Made by a program: the position numbers and the translations under genes. This document shows, in pieces, positions 34,020 to 44,530 of a stretch of DNA of 64,000 bases. Each line of letters starts with the position of its first letter. Position 1 is the first letter of the stretch. This DNA comes from Bryoerythrophyllum caledonicum (Eukaryota; Streptophyta; Bryopsida; Pottiales; Pottiaceae). The DNA is taken from assembly GCA_963971425.1 (NCBI GenBank), contig OZ020521.1:24754012-24818011 (forward strand), given 5' to 3'. A model generated the notes under the pieces. The model was given only the letters and a program-made list of their open reading frames with translations. It made no database searches and was not told the origin of the DNA.

Positions 34020-34560
34020 GTCAAGACGCTAGACGTCCATGACGCCCGGTCGTCCGGACGGAGGACGACCGGTGACATAGCGACTTTGGTCAATTTATCC
34101 GGGGGTAAATAGCCGTCCGCTACCCCGGCCGCCCGTCCGGCAGACGCCGCCGGGAGTCCACCGGCGGAGGCGACCGCACTGCGGACGGCCATTATGTCCG
34201 CTTGGGCCGACCGCACGGCCATCCGCTTGAGGCGACCGCCATCCGCCGCTGCAGACCGTCCANNNNNNNNNNNNNNNNNNNNNNNNNNNNNNNNNNNNNN
34301 NNNNNNNNNNNNNNNNNNNNNNNNNNNNNNNNNNNNNNNNNNNNNNNNNNNNNNNNNNNNNNNNNNNNNNNNNNNNNNNNNNNNNNNNNNNNNNNNNNNN
34401 NNNNNNNNNNNNNNNNNNNNNNNNNNNNNNNNNNNNNNNNNNNNNNNNNNNNNNNNNNNNNNTGCAGACCGTCCAGCGGCCGCCGTTTTGCCGACCGCCT
34501 CGCCGACCACTCCCCGACCTCGTCCGTTGGTAGATTGACATCCTCCCGTCTCCCAACAGT
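34020..34560. repeat. GC-rich island of CCGACCGC/CGGCCG words with an assembly gap
   Basis: The block is very GC-rich, with repeated GACCGCC, CGGCGG, GGCGACCGC and GTCCGG words, like the islands at 5537-5900 and 23445-23700. Frames that cross the gap are artefacts of the composition. No gene start with suitable spacing is visible on either side, so here I classify it as a repeat only. Confidence 0.6.
34263..34462. other. assembly gap of exactly 200 N
   Basis: The 13-mer TGCAGACCGTCCA stands at both edges (34250-34262 and 34463-34475). The round length and identical flanks suggest a default-size gap in a tandem repeat. Confidence 0.95.
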
Positions 34561-35162
34561 CATAATCACCGTGAGAATAAAGAAAACAGCCTATGGAGCC
34601 TCACTTCACTTCTGAACTTTTGTTTTCCAAGAGCTTTGAGCTGCACTATGTCTCCATTGCTTGGTGATCATCAAGTTTAGAAGTCTTCAATATGAGAGTT
34701 TTTTTTAGGAACTCCTGATATTTCTTCCACATTCTACCTATCACGTTTGTTCATTTCTCAATATTATATCCATATAAATGGCCACCGAACTTTGGTCTCT
34801 TTGGTATATGGAAATCACTATGGTGGAAGGCAAGAAGACCTCCAATGCAATCTTTGTCATCCTATTTTTGAAAGAAGGCTAGAACGGCAACTTAGTCATC
34901 TCGGGTACAAAGAATTGTCTGGCTAGCGCAATTGCGGTGTTGGCCTCTGCACCAAATTGACAACCCGCGTACAGACTTTATATAAAAATTGTCGTGGCCA
35001 GTACTCTAAACATAATGGAGAACTGTTCTCCGAACATTGCCCCACCTCATCATTGAAATTTGTGCCTACCTCAGAATATAACACGCCCAAGTCCACTAGT
35101 CGAGACTCCAATATAAGGTCCACTCAAAACCCCCTCCCCCGTGATTTTACCATCAACCATGG
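34561..35162. other. spacer, no gene seen
   Basis: No domain is recognised on either strand. Confidence 0.4.
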
Positions 35163-35372
35163 TTGAACCGACCCGTATCTTCCACGACTTCTAGAACAAG
35201 GGAGTGTAGGTGCCACCTTCCCCATATTTGTGAGGCAATCCATGATCGAAGAGGGCTATCATGTAGTGCAGCGGCGGGAGCTAGACAAAGTGTGAGCGAT
35301 TTTTTCAACGAAGCAAACGTGTCGTTTGCTGTAGCACGGAATAATGCGTTCAAGGAAGCTGTAGAGCCTTAA
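35163..35372 (+). pseudogene. DUF659 (hAT-type transposase) fragment
   Basis: The C-terminal part of this frame reads RQSVSDFFNEANVSFAVARN and continues NAFKEAVEP. This resembles the entry of DUF659, the N-terminal part of plant hAT-type transposase proteins, where a short Ile/Phe-rich FF motif precedes a stretch like IPFNVA-S-F. The frame ends at TAA and no further transposase sequence follows, so it is a scrap of about 30 recognisable residues. It is not inside the hAT-type element at 55.9-63.5 kb. Confidence 0.5.
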
Positions 35373-36277
35373 TCCTAAAAATAGTTTTTTTCAAAAAATT
35401 AAGTGTAAAAAGGGTTGTAGATATATGGAAAATCAAATAATTAATGATTAAGTTTACATTAAATAGCTAATTAATCAAGAAGTATCTATTCATATCCAAG
35501 ATATAAGGATTAATGGGAAAAGGGTTGAACTCGCATCCTTTGGAAAGGATGTGCTTTTTCATATCTAGATATGAATAGATGTGAGGATTTAGTGGAATTA
35601 ATCTCAATGGTTAATTATAGGCAAAACCGTTTTTTCAAGAGGTGTGCCTCTTGGATTTGAGTAGAATGACTAGCTTGAATTTTTAGCATTCTTTGCCATT
35701 ACCATAGACATTCCTTAAAGGAAGATTGGAGTGAGCCCTAGCTTAGGTGAAAAAGCTAGTAATTGAAAAAATCTCTTATGTTGTAAGAGTATTATGTTAT
35801 GTGTGAAATTATTAATATATAATTATTATTGAATTTGCATATGTAGAGTCTTGTGTGTGACTTGAGTCATATGTATAATTACAATAATATTTGAACTTCA
35901 TAGAATAAATTTGACATTGTATTTTGTAAATGCAATTATATGCATGAGGTATTAATTGTGAATAAATTCCTATGCATAAATGCATTATTTATTTATTTAG
36001 ATCTTCATTGTAAAAATTAGGATATCATCCTAATTAATTATGTGACATGAAATTGTGTGTGTTGATGAATTAAATTTAATGTATTGCATATGAGTGAAAT
36101 ATGAATACTTAATATTAAAACTTCAAGAGATAAAGTTAGGGAAGATCCTAACTATGTCAAAGTGACATTGTGAATATTAATGTAATAATTCTAAGTGTAT
36201 GTAAGGCATTTAGAAATTAATTTGGAGTAATAAACTTAATGCATTAATATGAGGAATGCATAAGTAATTGATGTAAG
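35373..36277. other. AT-rich segment with palindromes
   Basis: A perfect hairpin GCATCCTTTGGAAAGGATG lies near 35534, and a palindrome CATATCTAGATATG near 35560. ATCTATTCATATC near 35486 is the inverse of GATATGAATAGAT near 35568. No coding signal. Confidence 0.55.
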
Positions 36278-36500
36278 ACTTAAGTTCAAGTGTGGAAACT
36301 TAAGTATTAAGACATAAGAAGGGAGTTTTATGCAGGTGTAAATAAGGAAACTTAAGTCTACAGTGATAGGACTTAAGTCTGAGTGTTAGAACTTAAGTAT
36401 AAATGATAGGACTTAAGTCTGAGTGTTAGGACTTAAGTCTACAGTGAGGGAAGACTTAAGTCTGAATGATAAAACTTAAGTTTGAGTTACAGAACTTAAG
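36278..36500. repeat. array of the palindrome ACTTAAGT with about 20-bp spacing
   Basis: ACTTAAGT occurs at 36278, 36298, 36350, 36371, 36391, 36411, 36431, 36453, 36473 and 36493. Between 36371 and 36431 the period is exactly 20 bp, with GGACTTAAGTCTGAGTGTTA as the clearest unit. Another copy is near 36567. Confidence 0.85.
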
Positions 36501-37025
36501 TCATGCAAGTGTAAGAGTGTAGATACTCTTTTTGCATTTAAATATTAAGGACTAATAGATAGGTTAGACTTAAGTCCGGACTTAGAGTAGAAATATTTAG
36601 AGGCTTAATCTAACTTGTGTGTTGTTCGAGACTAACACTTATGATAAGTACGTGAGTACGTGAACCGTGGGACGTACGTGAGAAGTGGAGCGAATTGCAC
36701 GAGGTAAGTTCGTGAATTCTAAATGGAATTAATTAAGGAATCAACCATGAGTGCAAAAGATAGTATACAAGAGCCGAAGATGGCAAAAGTATAGGAAACT
36801 AACTAACGTGCATATTCATAGTTAAATAAAGAGCAAGGCTCTTTAGAGGAGCAAGGCTCTTTAGAGGAGCAAGGCTCTACCTAAGCACTTAAATCCTTGG
36901 GATTAACACCTTAAGAGTGGAGTGTTAAGTGTAATATGTTTCAAGGCTTAATTCCCTAAAAACGAGTGCATAAACTTAAGTAATTCAATAGAAAGATAGT
37001 TTTTTGACCTACAATTAAAGACAAA
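36501..37025. other. spacer with an 18-bp triplication
   Basis: GAGCAAGGCTCTTTAGAG is repeated twice and followed by a partial third unit at about 36831-36878. GTACGTGAGTACGTGAACC and further ACGT words occur near 36650-36690. No gene. Confidence 0.55.
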
Positions 37026-38571
37026 CTACTTAACGGTTGACGCTAGACCATCCCGGGAAGAATTTAGAATCATGGAGAGACTTGTGTGAGTCTTGGGTAT
37101 TTTGCTAATGTAAAATTTAATTGGTAATTGCATAAGGCCGTCGACATGCTTGATCTTGTGAAAAAGGGCAAGCGAGGCAGTCTTGGAATGATCCATCTTA
37201 TCATGCATGATGGTGAGACATTCATCAGGCAATACCTAAGAGCGGTAACGATTGGAATAATACAGCTCCCGATGGACCATTGCAGAATCCAAGTGGGTGT
37301 TCAACTTTAACTGCCATACCAAAGCAGCCTGAGTTCCAGGGTGATGTAACTTCCTTTGGGCTTGGCAATCATCACAAAAAGAGCATCGTGCAAAATTATC
37401 TCCAGGCCGTTTTGTATTGAAATCAGGAAAGTGGACATGTCTAATCTTATTGAGTCCAAAAGTCGATATCGATGGAAGTCCGCAATCTGCTAAATGAGAG
37501 TCAAGCAGAGGGATTTGATCTTTCCACTTGAAATTTGAAGGTAGAACCTTAGCAACAACCTTCTCATCAGAGGGCAGTACTCGAGTCTTATGAGGCATGT
37601 GGTCGGCGTTCCTATTGAGGATGACACGCAAAGCGGCAGTGGCGACGACTGTGTGATGTCTAGGTTTCTTCAAGCCAATATTACCATGTGGATGTGCAAC
37701 AACACCAGCAGCTGCATCTCTCGCATAGAAATAAAACGATGTCTTGCTAACGCCCATGATGTGTTGCCAGGGAGCTCGGTAGACGTCAATTTCCTCCAAG
37801 GTGACAACATTTTGACCATTGCTATCAACACGGAGTTGTCTATGAACGTCTAACTTTATATACCTCCTGAAAACCACTGTGGTACCAAAGTACATACGCA
37901 TCGTCAAGACCTTAATCTTATCACGAGGATATAGCTGGACACAACTTCTAGAACAACAGGAGTTAGCGGCGACAGGGTTGATAGAGTCATCTGAGAGGAG
38001 CCGGCTCGACTTCGACAAATGAGATATGGGAGGATTTCTAAAAGAGCTCTCGTAAGAGTGGGTCCTCTCACCAAGGGGCTGGTTTCGCATTGCCATCATA
38101 GTGTTGTAAGTCTCCCGTTGGCAGTGATGGAATAGACTGATGCCATTGTAAAACACCCGCTCAATTGGCCAAGCCTTCACACAATATCGCCAATCATCCG
38201 GTGCTTCATCAACAACACAAGTTTTTGAAACTTGAATGGCAACATGTGTCTCACCTAATAGAGATGTTGATCCGGAAACATCAGATGACTGTAGATTTTG
38301 AAGAAATCCATCAGAACTGGTAACACCGGTGATATTTTTCATTTCAACAATTTCCCAACCCATTGACGGCGAATCGGCGATGAAGAACCGCAAAATGAAG
38401 CAAGTCGAGGTCGAGAGGATTATTCAGGAATGAGCCGCTATTGTTGGAATTGAATTCACTGATGAAGTTGGTAGTGCTTGAACTTGCCATCTCAAATCTG
38501 CCATTGCATATAGAGACCGCATTAGCGTAGACAAAATTATCCAGTTCAATGGCGCATTTAGCTCGACTCAA
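37026..38571 (-). pseudogene. DUF7869-family protein, N-terminal half, truncated
   Basis: The main frame (37236-38393, 385 codons) is open and ends in the conserved stretch FARCSFCDDCQAQRKLHHPG and HRELYYSNRYRS. After a TAG at 37236-37238 the same frame continues DECLTIMHDKMDHSKTA, the family's I-M-H-D-K-M-D-H-S-K-T-A landmark. An upstream frame from 38571 (MSRAKCAIELDNFVYANAVS) joins through a frameshift near 38380. Similarity ends near 37026, so the part carried by the 1-1410 relic is missing. The Cys pair in C-x2-C suggests a zinc-binding segment. A 123-bp palindromic satellite begins at the start codon and extends 1 kb upstream. Confidence 0.65.
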
Positions 38572-39550
38572 GCTGATTGTGAATAGATAATGTATGTTTG
38601 TCCATGCTCAAAAAAGATGAACTATGAGAGTGATGCCGCTACGATTTTAGGGCAGGGAGGATGGAAAATCAAAGGATGCACATTGAGCTCGATTCGAGCA
38701 TAATGTGGAAAGCAAATACCGTGTCCAAATTCACATTAGTATTGAAGTGAATTGTACTCACTAATATATTACTGAAAACTTAATAGTGGTTGGGGATCAA
38801 ATACACGAATAGTCAGAAGAATACGAATTAATTGTGCAACGGGAATAGCTGGCTAATCCCAGCTTCCAAGTACCAACAGAATTCCAGTGAACGACCGGGT
38901 GCTCCCATCGTGCATATTCAGCTCGATTCGAGAAGAATAAGCAACCGCAACATCCGAAGAACCCTCACCTTTGAAGTTCAACCTACATTGTGCGGTTGCT
39001 TTCTACGGCGTTCTAGAGACGTCCTAACATCGTACACAATCAGTTCAACTCGAGCTGATGTGCAATTGAAATTGGATTTTTCTTTTATTTTCTAAGTTCC
39101 TCAAGACATTCTGAGGTTGTTGTTATCCTTTTATCACATGATGCCCAAACCTCGTGCACAATCAGCTTGACTCGAGTTGAATGTGCAGCTAAAATTGTTG
39201 ATGAACTCTCGCATTCTAAGTTCTAGAAACATTCTGAGTTTGCTACTCTACATTGATTACATGAAGTCCTCACGCCGCGCACATTCATCTCGAGTCGAGC
39301 TGAATGTGTAATTGAAATTGTTGTTGAACTCACGCCTTCCAAGTTCAAGCAACATTCTTAGGATGGCTGCTCTACATTGATCACATGATGTCCTCACGTC
39401 GTGCACAATCAGCTCGACTCGAGCTAAATGTGCAACTAAAATTGTTGTTGAACTCACGCCTTCCAAGTTCCAGCCACATTTTGAGGACGTTGCTCTACAT
39501 TATTCACAGAATATCCTCATGACCAGCACATTCAGCTCGACTCGAGCTGG
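38559..39550. repeat. satellite of about 123-bp units, each with a near-palindrome
   Basis: TCAGCTCGACTCGAGCTGA-like sequences occur near 38559, 38684, 38919, 39040, 39162, 39286, 39409 and 39532, with a 121-125-bp spacing and one unit missing near 38800. Last units are the most regular and also share GAACTCACGCCTTCCAAGTT and CTACATTGATCACATGATG. The array starts over the first codons of the DUF7869 fragment on the minus strand. Confidence 0.88.
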
Positions 39551-40352
39551 GTGTGCGACCGAGGTCCTTTCACTTTGTCGATAAGGTCAATTTGTACCCC
39601 GAAATATGCGGCGGCATACGCGGAGACGTGAAGTTTACAAGTTTCATGATACACTATAGCAATTACGGTCATAACCATTGCAATGAATATAATGGTCCAC
39701 AACATTGCACGACTTCAGTACAAACATCAACGACTATCATGAAACACAATATTGAAAGCACGACATCCCACTCAATAGCAAACGCCAAGAGGGAGAGAAG
39801 ATGGGAACTAATCATACCTGACAAAGAGAACGTTCGTCAAACTGCTGTACATGAAGACAGAAAGAGATACCCTACTCATCCACGCACCCAATGGCACCTA
39901 CCGCGACCTCATAGCGACGCTTAAACAATGCATGATATCATTGGATAATTTCACACTCTATCACAGCGACGCAAATGCTAATAACTCTACACCGACGTAG
40001 ATGCTAACAACTCTAGAAGAAGTAGGGAAACCAATGGCCAACACAAACAATGTAAGACATGTAGAGTCTCAACGCGCAAAGCGAAGGAGAGGAAAGAGGA
40101 AGGAGTTTGAATAGTGCGGCCGGTGCTGAGAGAACCAACGTCAGTCTAGGAGCGATATGAGGATGGTGCAGAAGTTTGGGCGGGAAAGAGTGTTTTTGCA
40201 CGGGGAAAGTAGGTGACGAAAAAGTTTGCCTCAATTATTGCATCACATTATTTGGGGAATTGAAAATAGCTTTGTCCGTTTACTGTAGGATGCATATCGG
40301 CGGTCCAAATCTCTGTACTTTTTGTAGACGATTTATTGTTCGTTGTATGGAA
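39551..40352. other. spacer with one unsupported 123-codon frame
   Basis: A plus-strand frame at 39553-39924 is open but has no domain, repeats or codon bias I can use. GATGCTAACAACTCTA-like words repeat near 39975-40015. I do not call a gene. Confidence 0.45.
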
Positions 40353-40443
40353 TTTTGGGTTCAGCGTTTAGGTTTTGGGTTTTGGGTTTAGGGTTTAGGA
40401 TTTGGAGTTTAGGGTAGGACTTTGGGTTTACGGTTTAGGGCTT
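40353..40443 (+). repeat. degenerate TTTAGGG (plant telomere-like) tract
   Basis: TTTGGGTTTAGGGTTTAGG and related GTTTAGG, TTTGGGTT and GTTTACGG words fill about 90 bp. It is interstitial and degenerate. Confidence 0.7.
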
Positions 40444-42120
40444 TCATAGTTTTGTTGTTTATGTTTATGAATTGTTATTAACATTCCTTCATTTATTTAG
40501 ATGTTTTGAATTGGTTCGCAATTCACTATAGAACATATTCATACCCATCTATAGCCGCCGTGTACAATTATTTCAACTAATTGAACAAATGAACTCAAGT
40601 TAAATTACAATGTATAATTTGTCCATTTATGGTTTTTATAAATATGCTATCATGTTTTGTGTATAATTATTCATTTTATGTTTAAAAAATCGGTATTTAT
40701 TACGTACATTGCATAACATGCATTAAGTTACATGATCAAGTTGCCAAATTATAGGGGCTATTGTTGTATGTTAACAATGTGAATTCTAAGTTCCATAAAC
40801 GTTGTAAAAGCTTGACTTTTATCAAGGTAATTTATAGTAGAAATATAGTATTGAAAATAAGCAAACTTCCACATTTATATTCTCATTGTAAAATTATTTT
40901 AGATTCACATAATTTAAAATGATGTATAAAAAAATTCAATGATAGTGCATTTTTCATTGATGTGAATAAAGCACTAAGAAGACACGTTCTACACTAAAAT
41001 TAATCTTCAATATATGATGTTTGCATTTACCTATATAATTTTGTTATAATATTTCAATTGAGCACTGTTCATTTTAATACCCTTGTATTGTATGTTAGGT
41101 GAATATTTTTTAATTGATATTTATCACGCTTGTATCATTGATATAGGATGTTTCATAGAATATGTTAAAATGATTAAAATCCATTCGAATGTGTGAACAA
41201 TTTTCTTTATTCACCAAACCTTCACTAATCAAATTTGTAGTATATACCACGACCACAAAATATAGATATAATACACCCACTTCATATTATTTTAGTTGGT
41301 TTAAATAATAATAACAATAAATCATCGTACATATTAATTATGTTCTAGAGAACCAAAGTTTTAAAACTATAATTATAGTATGACATTATTAATGGCAGCA
41401 TGAACATATTCCACTCAATGAACTCCAGTTAACTTATTCAATGCATTGATATATTACACAAATACATAATTACTCACATTGGTCATGTAATGGATCATAT
41501 AATGATACGAAATTATTATTCCCACATGATGAACTATTGTCAAAACACCTCATATTGATATTATTATTCATTACCAACATCAAATATACGAAAAACATAC
41601 ACCAAAAGAAGTATACGTGATACATCTTCAAAGAACATTGAGTATGAAATCACTCACGTACTCAAGCGTCTCGCATTCCACGGAGGGAGAATCAACGAGT
41701 GCAAGTAGTATAGAAGAATGCGGAGCCTTCACTAATGATAAACAATCACTTAACGCAATGGTAATCTCTCTAACACTCTCTAACTCACTCACAAAGCTTG
41801 ACTTGACAAAGGCATCAAGTCAAGGACGTGTGCAGCGCTACACGCACATGCATACAATCCTAATTGGATGAGAATCATCCATGTTTGAATGCAATGCGCT
41901 GAAGTTTGCCCCACAACAGACGTAGATTAGTAACAAACTAACAAATGCTAAAACTACGATACAAAAAGGCCCTCCACGCCACATCCCGTGACATTAGTGC
42001 TTCTTAAAATTTATCTAGTTTTGATGTAGTAAGGTGCACTTTACAAAGGTTGTGTAAGTCTTCTGTTGCCAAAAAATCTTTTCTGAAACGAAGATGAAAT
42101 GAATTAAATGCATCAGGCTT
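40444..42120. other. AT-rich spacer, no gene seen
   Basis: There is no recognisable coding or repeat signal; the 84-codon frame at 41617-41871 has no domain. Confidence 0.45.
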
Positions 42121-43229
42121 CTCTATGCTAATACTCTATAAGTGGAAAATTCTTCTCCCACATATGGGGCTTCATCTCCCACATATGGTCTCTAAAAGTT
42201 TAGGTTTGGCTCCTCATGCCCACATGGGTTTCACAGTAAAATCCGATGTGGTTCCAAACCAAACCATTTGGTTACCTCTTCTGGATTACCTTTTTAACCA
42301 TATTATTACCACAATGTTCCCAATGCGTTCCCAATGAGTTCCCATGTTGTTCCCCAAATTTTCCACCGTGTTCCCCATCGTGTTCCCAGTGTTCCCAATG
42401 CGTTTTCCATGTTCCCAAAGAGTTCCCAATGCGTTTACACTAGGGAACCAATTTACATATTTAAAATTTATCCAAATTTACCTTTTGTTTTGTAGGGCCC
42501 ACCACCAATCGTTGGGGCTCCCTAGCGGAGGCTCATCCGCACCATGTGCCTCTGCCTAATGTATGTGAGTGGGCAACCTGGCATAGCCATTGCACTTTAC
42601 CCTTCGCCGTCAAACTCTAGCCCAACAAAAAATTTGACCTGGTGAGTCAACTTTTATGGGAATTATTGTATGCAAACTTGAAGATTATGCAACCTTCACC
42701 AACCGGATTTTTTCCAAAATCTTTCTGCATTTTATTTATTTTTGCTATTTTGGCATTTATTTTATACCTCTCAAAAATGAAACATATGAATCTATGTGTT
42801 TGAAGCTTCTTGCATGAAGTATTTAATCCCTACGTTTTTACTTTGACCACATCACTTTCAATCCATATGGCAAAATTCACAAAATATTTACTACACCGAC
42901 TTCTATAACTCTAGAAAAAGATCCTGTGGTTACATTCTCAAAAGGTTCATTTTGACAGAGTTTTTAATCAGTGGAGTAGAGATTCTTTTAAAATGCCTTG
43001 GTATTTTATGGATAAAGATCTATTCATGGAGGACATGGATGGAGGGTTAGGAATGGGGACGGGGTTTGGAGACAAGGAAGGAAAAGAGAGTTGCTATGTT
43101 GCCCCATTGGTGCGAACTCTATATACATGCACATATTTTACTCTGTAGAATAGAAAAAATGTACTCAAAATTAGCATGACTTATACTAGAAGATAATTGG
43201 GAGATATTTCCAAGGAGGAGGATGGAGAC
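42121..43229. other. spacer with short repeats
   Basis: CTCCCACATATGG occurs twice near 42157-42190, and GTTCCCAATGCG-like units recur between 42310 and 42440. The part 42925-43020 resembles, in reverse, the terminus at 52078-52160 (GGTTACATTCTCAAA, TTTAATCA, GAATAGAGATTC, AAAATGCC). No gene. Confidence 0.45.
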
Positions 43230-43578
43230 TTAACCCCTAAATTACCAAAAGTCCCCTTGGGGGACTCTTGAAGGTTCGTGCAGGTTTCTATTGTGTCAAT
43301 TTATGACATTATTTTTTAAATGTTTTATTGTAGATGGACATTATAAGCTTTGTGTGAGTTCAATTTTTTTAATCCAACATTAAATGAAAAAGTTATCTTT
43401 CAATCCCTATGGTCAAAGTTTATGAAATTTTGTGAGTATGTTACTTAATAAGTGTTAATTAATATCATATGGTTAAAAATAGAAATAAAAGTTTTGGTTT
43501 TTTTCTTAAACATTGCACTAAAATGAGCACTTTTGAAGTGTTTCTCGTTTGAAAATGACTTGGTAATTTAGGGGTTAA
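43230..43578 (-). mobile_element. 349-bp TTAA-flanked short element, internal-deletion derivative
   Basis: Ends are TTAACCCCTAAATTACCAA and TTGGTAATTTAGGGGTTAA in the inverse sense. The left 165 bp follow the left part of 20181-21126 (AGTCTTGAAGG, TGTGTCAATTT, GTAGATGGA, TTGTGTGAGT) and the right 180 bp follow its right part (GTCAAAGTTTATGAAATTTT, TGTTACTTAATAAGT), so the middle 600 bp were lost. Confidence 0.85.
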
Positions 43579-43767
43579 CTTGGAACGAGGACTTTACTTT
43601 TACTCTTACAATTTTAGTAAACTTACTAAACTTACATTATCTTGTTGGGGGCAACGGGTAGGTATACTTTTCGGAGATGGAGATGGGGACAAGGATGGGG
43701 CGTTAGGGATGGGGAAAGGAAAAAAGTTGCTACATTACCCCATTGGAGACAACGGGTCAATATTCTA

Positions 43768-44278
43768 AGGTAGAGGCACCCAATTCCAACCAGTAGAGTA
43801 TGCATGGCATGGTGTATGAAAATGGAAAATGCTTTAAATGGTGCAAGAAGTGAACCGAAACCAATAACTCAAAATCTCAAAACACCCGTCATTATCGGCA
43901 TTGGATCATGATGTGTGCAATTTTGGGTTGCTCTACCTCAATTGAGCTCTCATTGGTGGCATTGCCTCAAAAGTCGAACAAGGCCGATCGGCATTGGGTA
44001 CCCTCCGTGAGTTGGTTATCCATGGCATGTCTTCTCTCTTTTACTCACTCTCACTTGTTGGCATTGGGCAAAAGAGGGCACCAAATCTCACCTACTCTAG
44101 AGTTTGATTATGGGCTTTTAAATTCGATATCAATTTCAAATCTTTGTGATTAAATTTGGAAAAATATTTGTTGAGTTTCTTTCCTAATTCCGCAACTTTC
44201 TACATAAATGTTTTTGACATACAATGTCATTTTGAATCCCAAACTAACCTAAGTGATCGGAATTGGGTGCCTCTACCT
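43768..44278 (+). mobile_element. 511-bp short element with TA target duplication (mariner-type MITE)
   Basis: The inverted ends are AGGTAGAGGCACCCAATTCC and GGAATTGGGTGCCTCTACCT, flanked by TA at 43766-43767 and 44279-44280. A reverse, truncated relative lies at 24083-24415. There is no transposase; open frames inside are not supported. A segment just left (43670-43755) is similar to 43030-43110. Confidence 0.85.
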
Positions 44279-44281
44279 TAG

Positions 44282-44530
44282 TTAACTCCTAAAGGCCTAG
44301 AGCATTTTCGCTCATGAAACACTTCAAAACTGCCATTATCAATAAGTGGCAACAAAATCTGACATTAAAGTCTAATTTTATACTTTTAACAGTACAATCT
44401 TAAAATAGACATGTATGTGAACTTACTAAACAATTTTGGATGCAATCCACCGCACGGATGTGAAGATTATAGCGTTTGAAGTTCAAAGAAAAGTATTTTT
44501 CCCTCCTTGCCCGACAAGGTTAGCCTACTT
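44282..44530 (+). mobile_element. left end of a TTAA-type (piggyBac-like) element
   Basis: TTAACTCCTAAAGGCC and the following CATTTTCGCTCATGAAACAC, ACTTCAAAACTGCC and CGCACGGATGTGAAGATTATAG match the left part of 60609-61545. No right end adjoins it. It lies upstream of the piggyBac transposase and could be the left terminus of that larger element, or a separate broken copy. Confidence 0.6.

Noticed and set aside
34020..34560. The 34-kb GC island as a promoter
   Set aside because: No start codon with a plausible gene lies at the spacing seen for the other two islands, and a gap breaks it.
33998..34615. Several open frames through the N gap
   Set aside because: They contain about 66 undetermined codons and rely on GC-rich repeat sequence without stops in many frames.
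36278..36500. A CRISPR-like array of ACTTAAGT units
   Set aside because: Repeats are only 8 bp and the intervals are similar to one another; the context is eukaryotic.
39553..39924. A 123-codon plus-strand frame
   Set aside because: It has no domain, homologous partner or regulatory context in the window.
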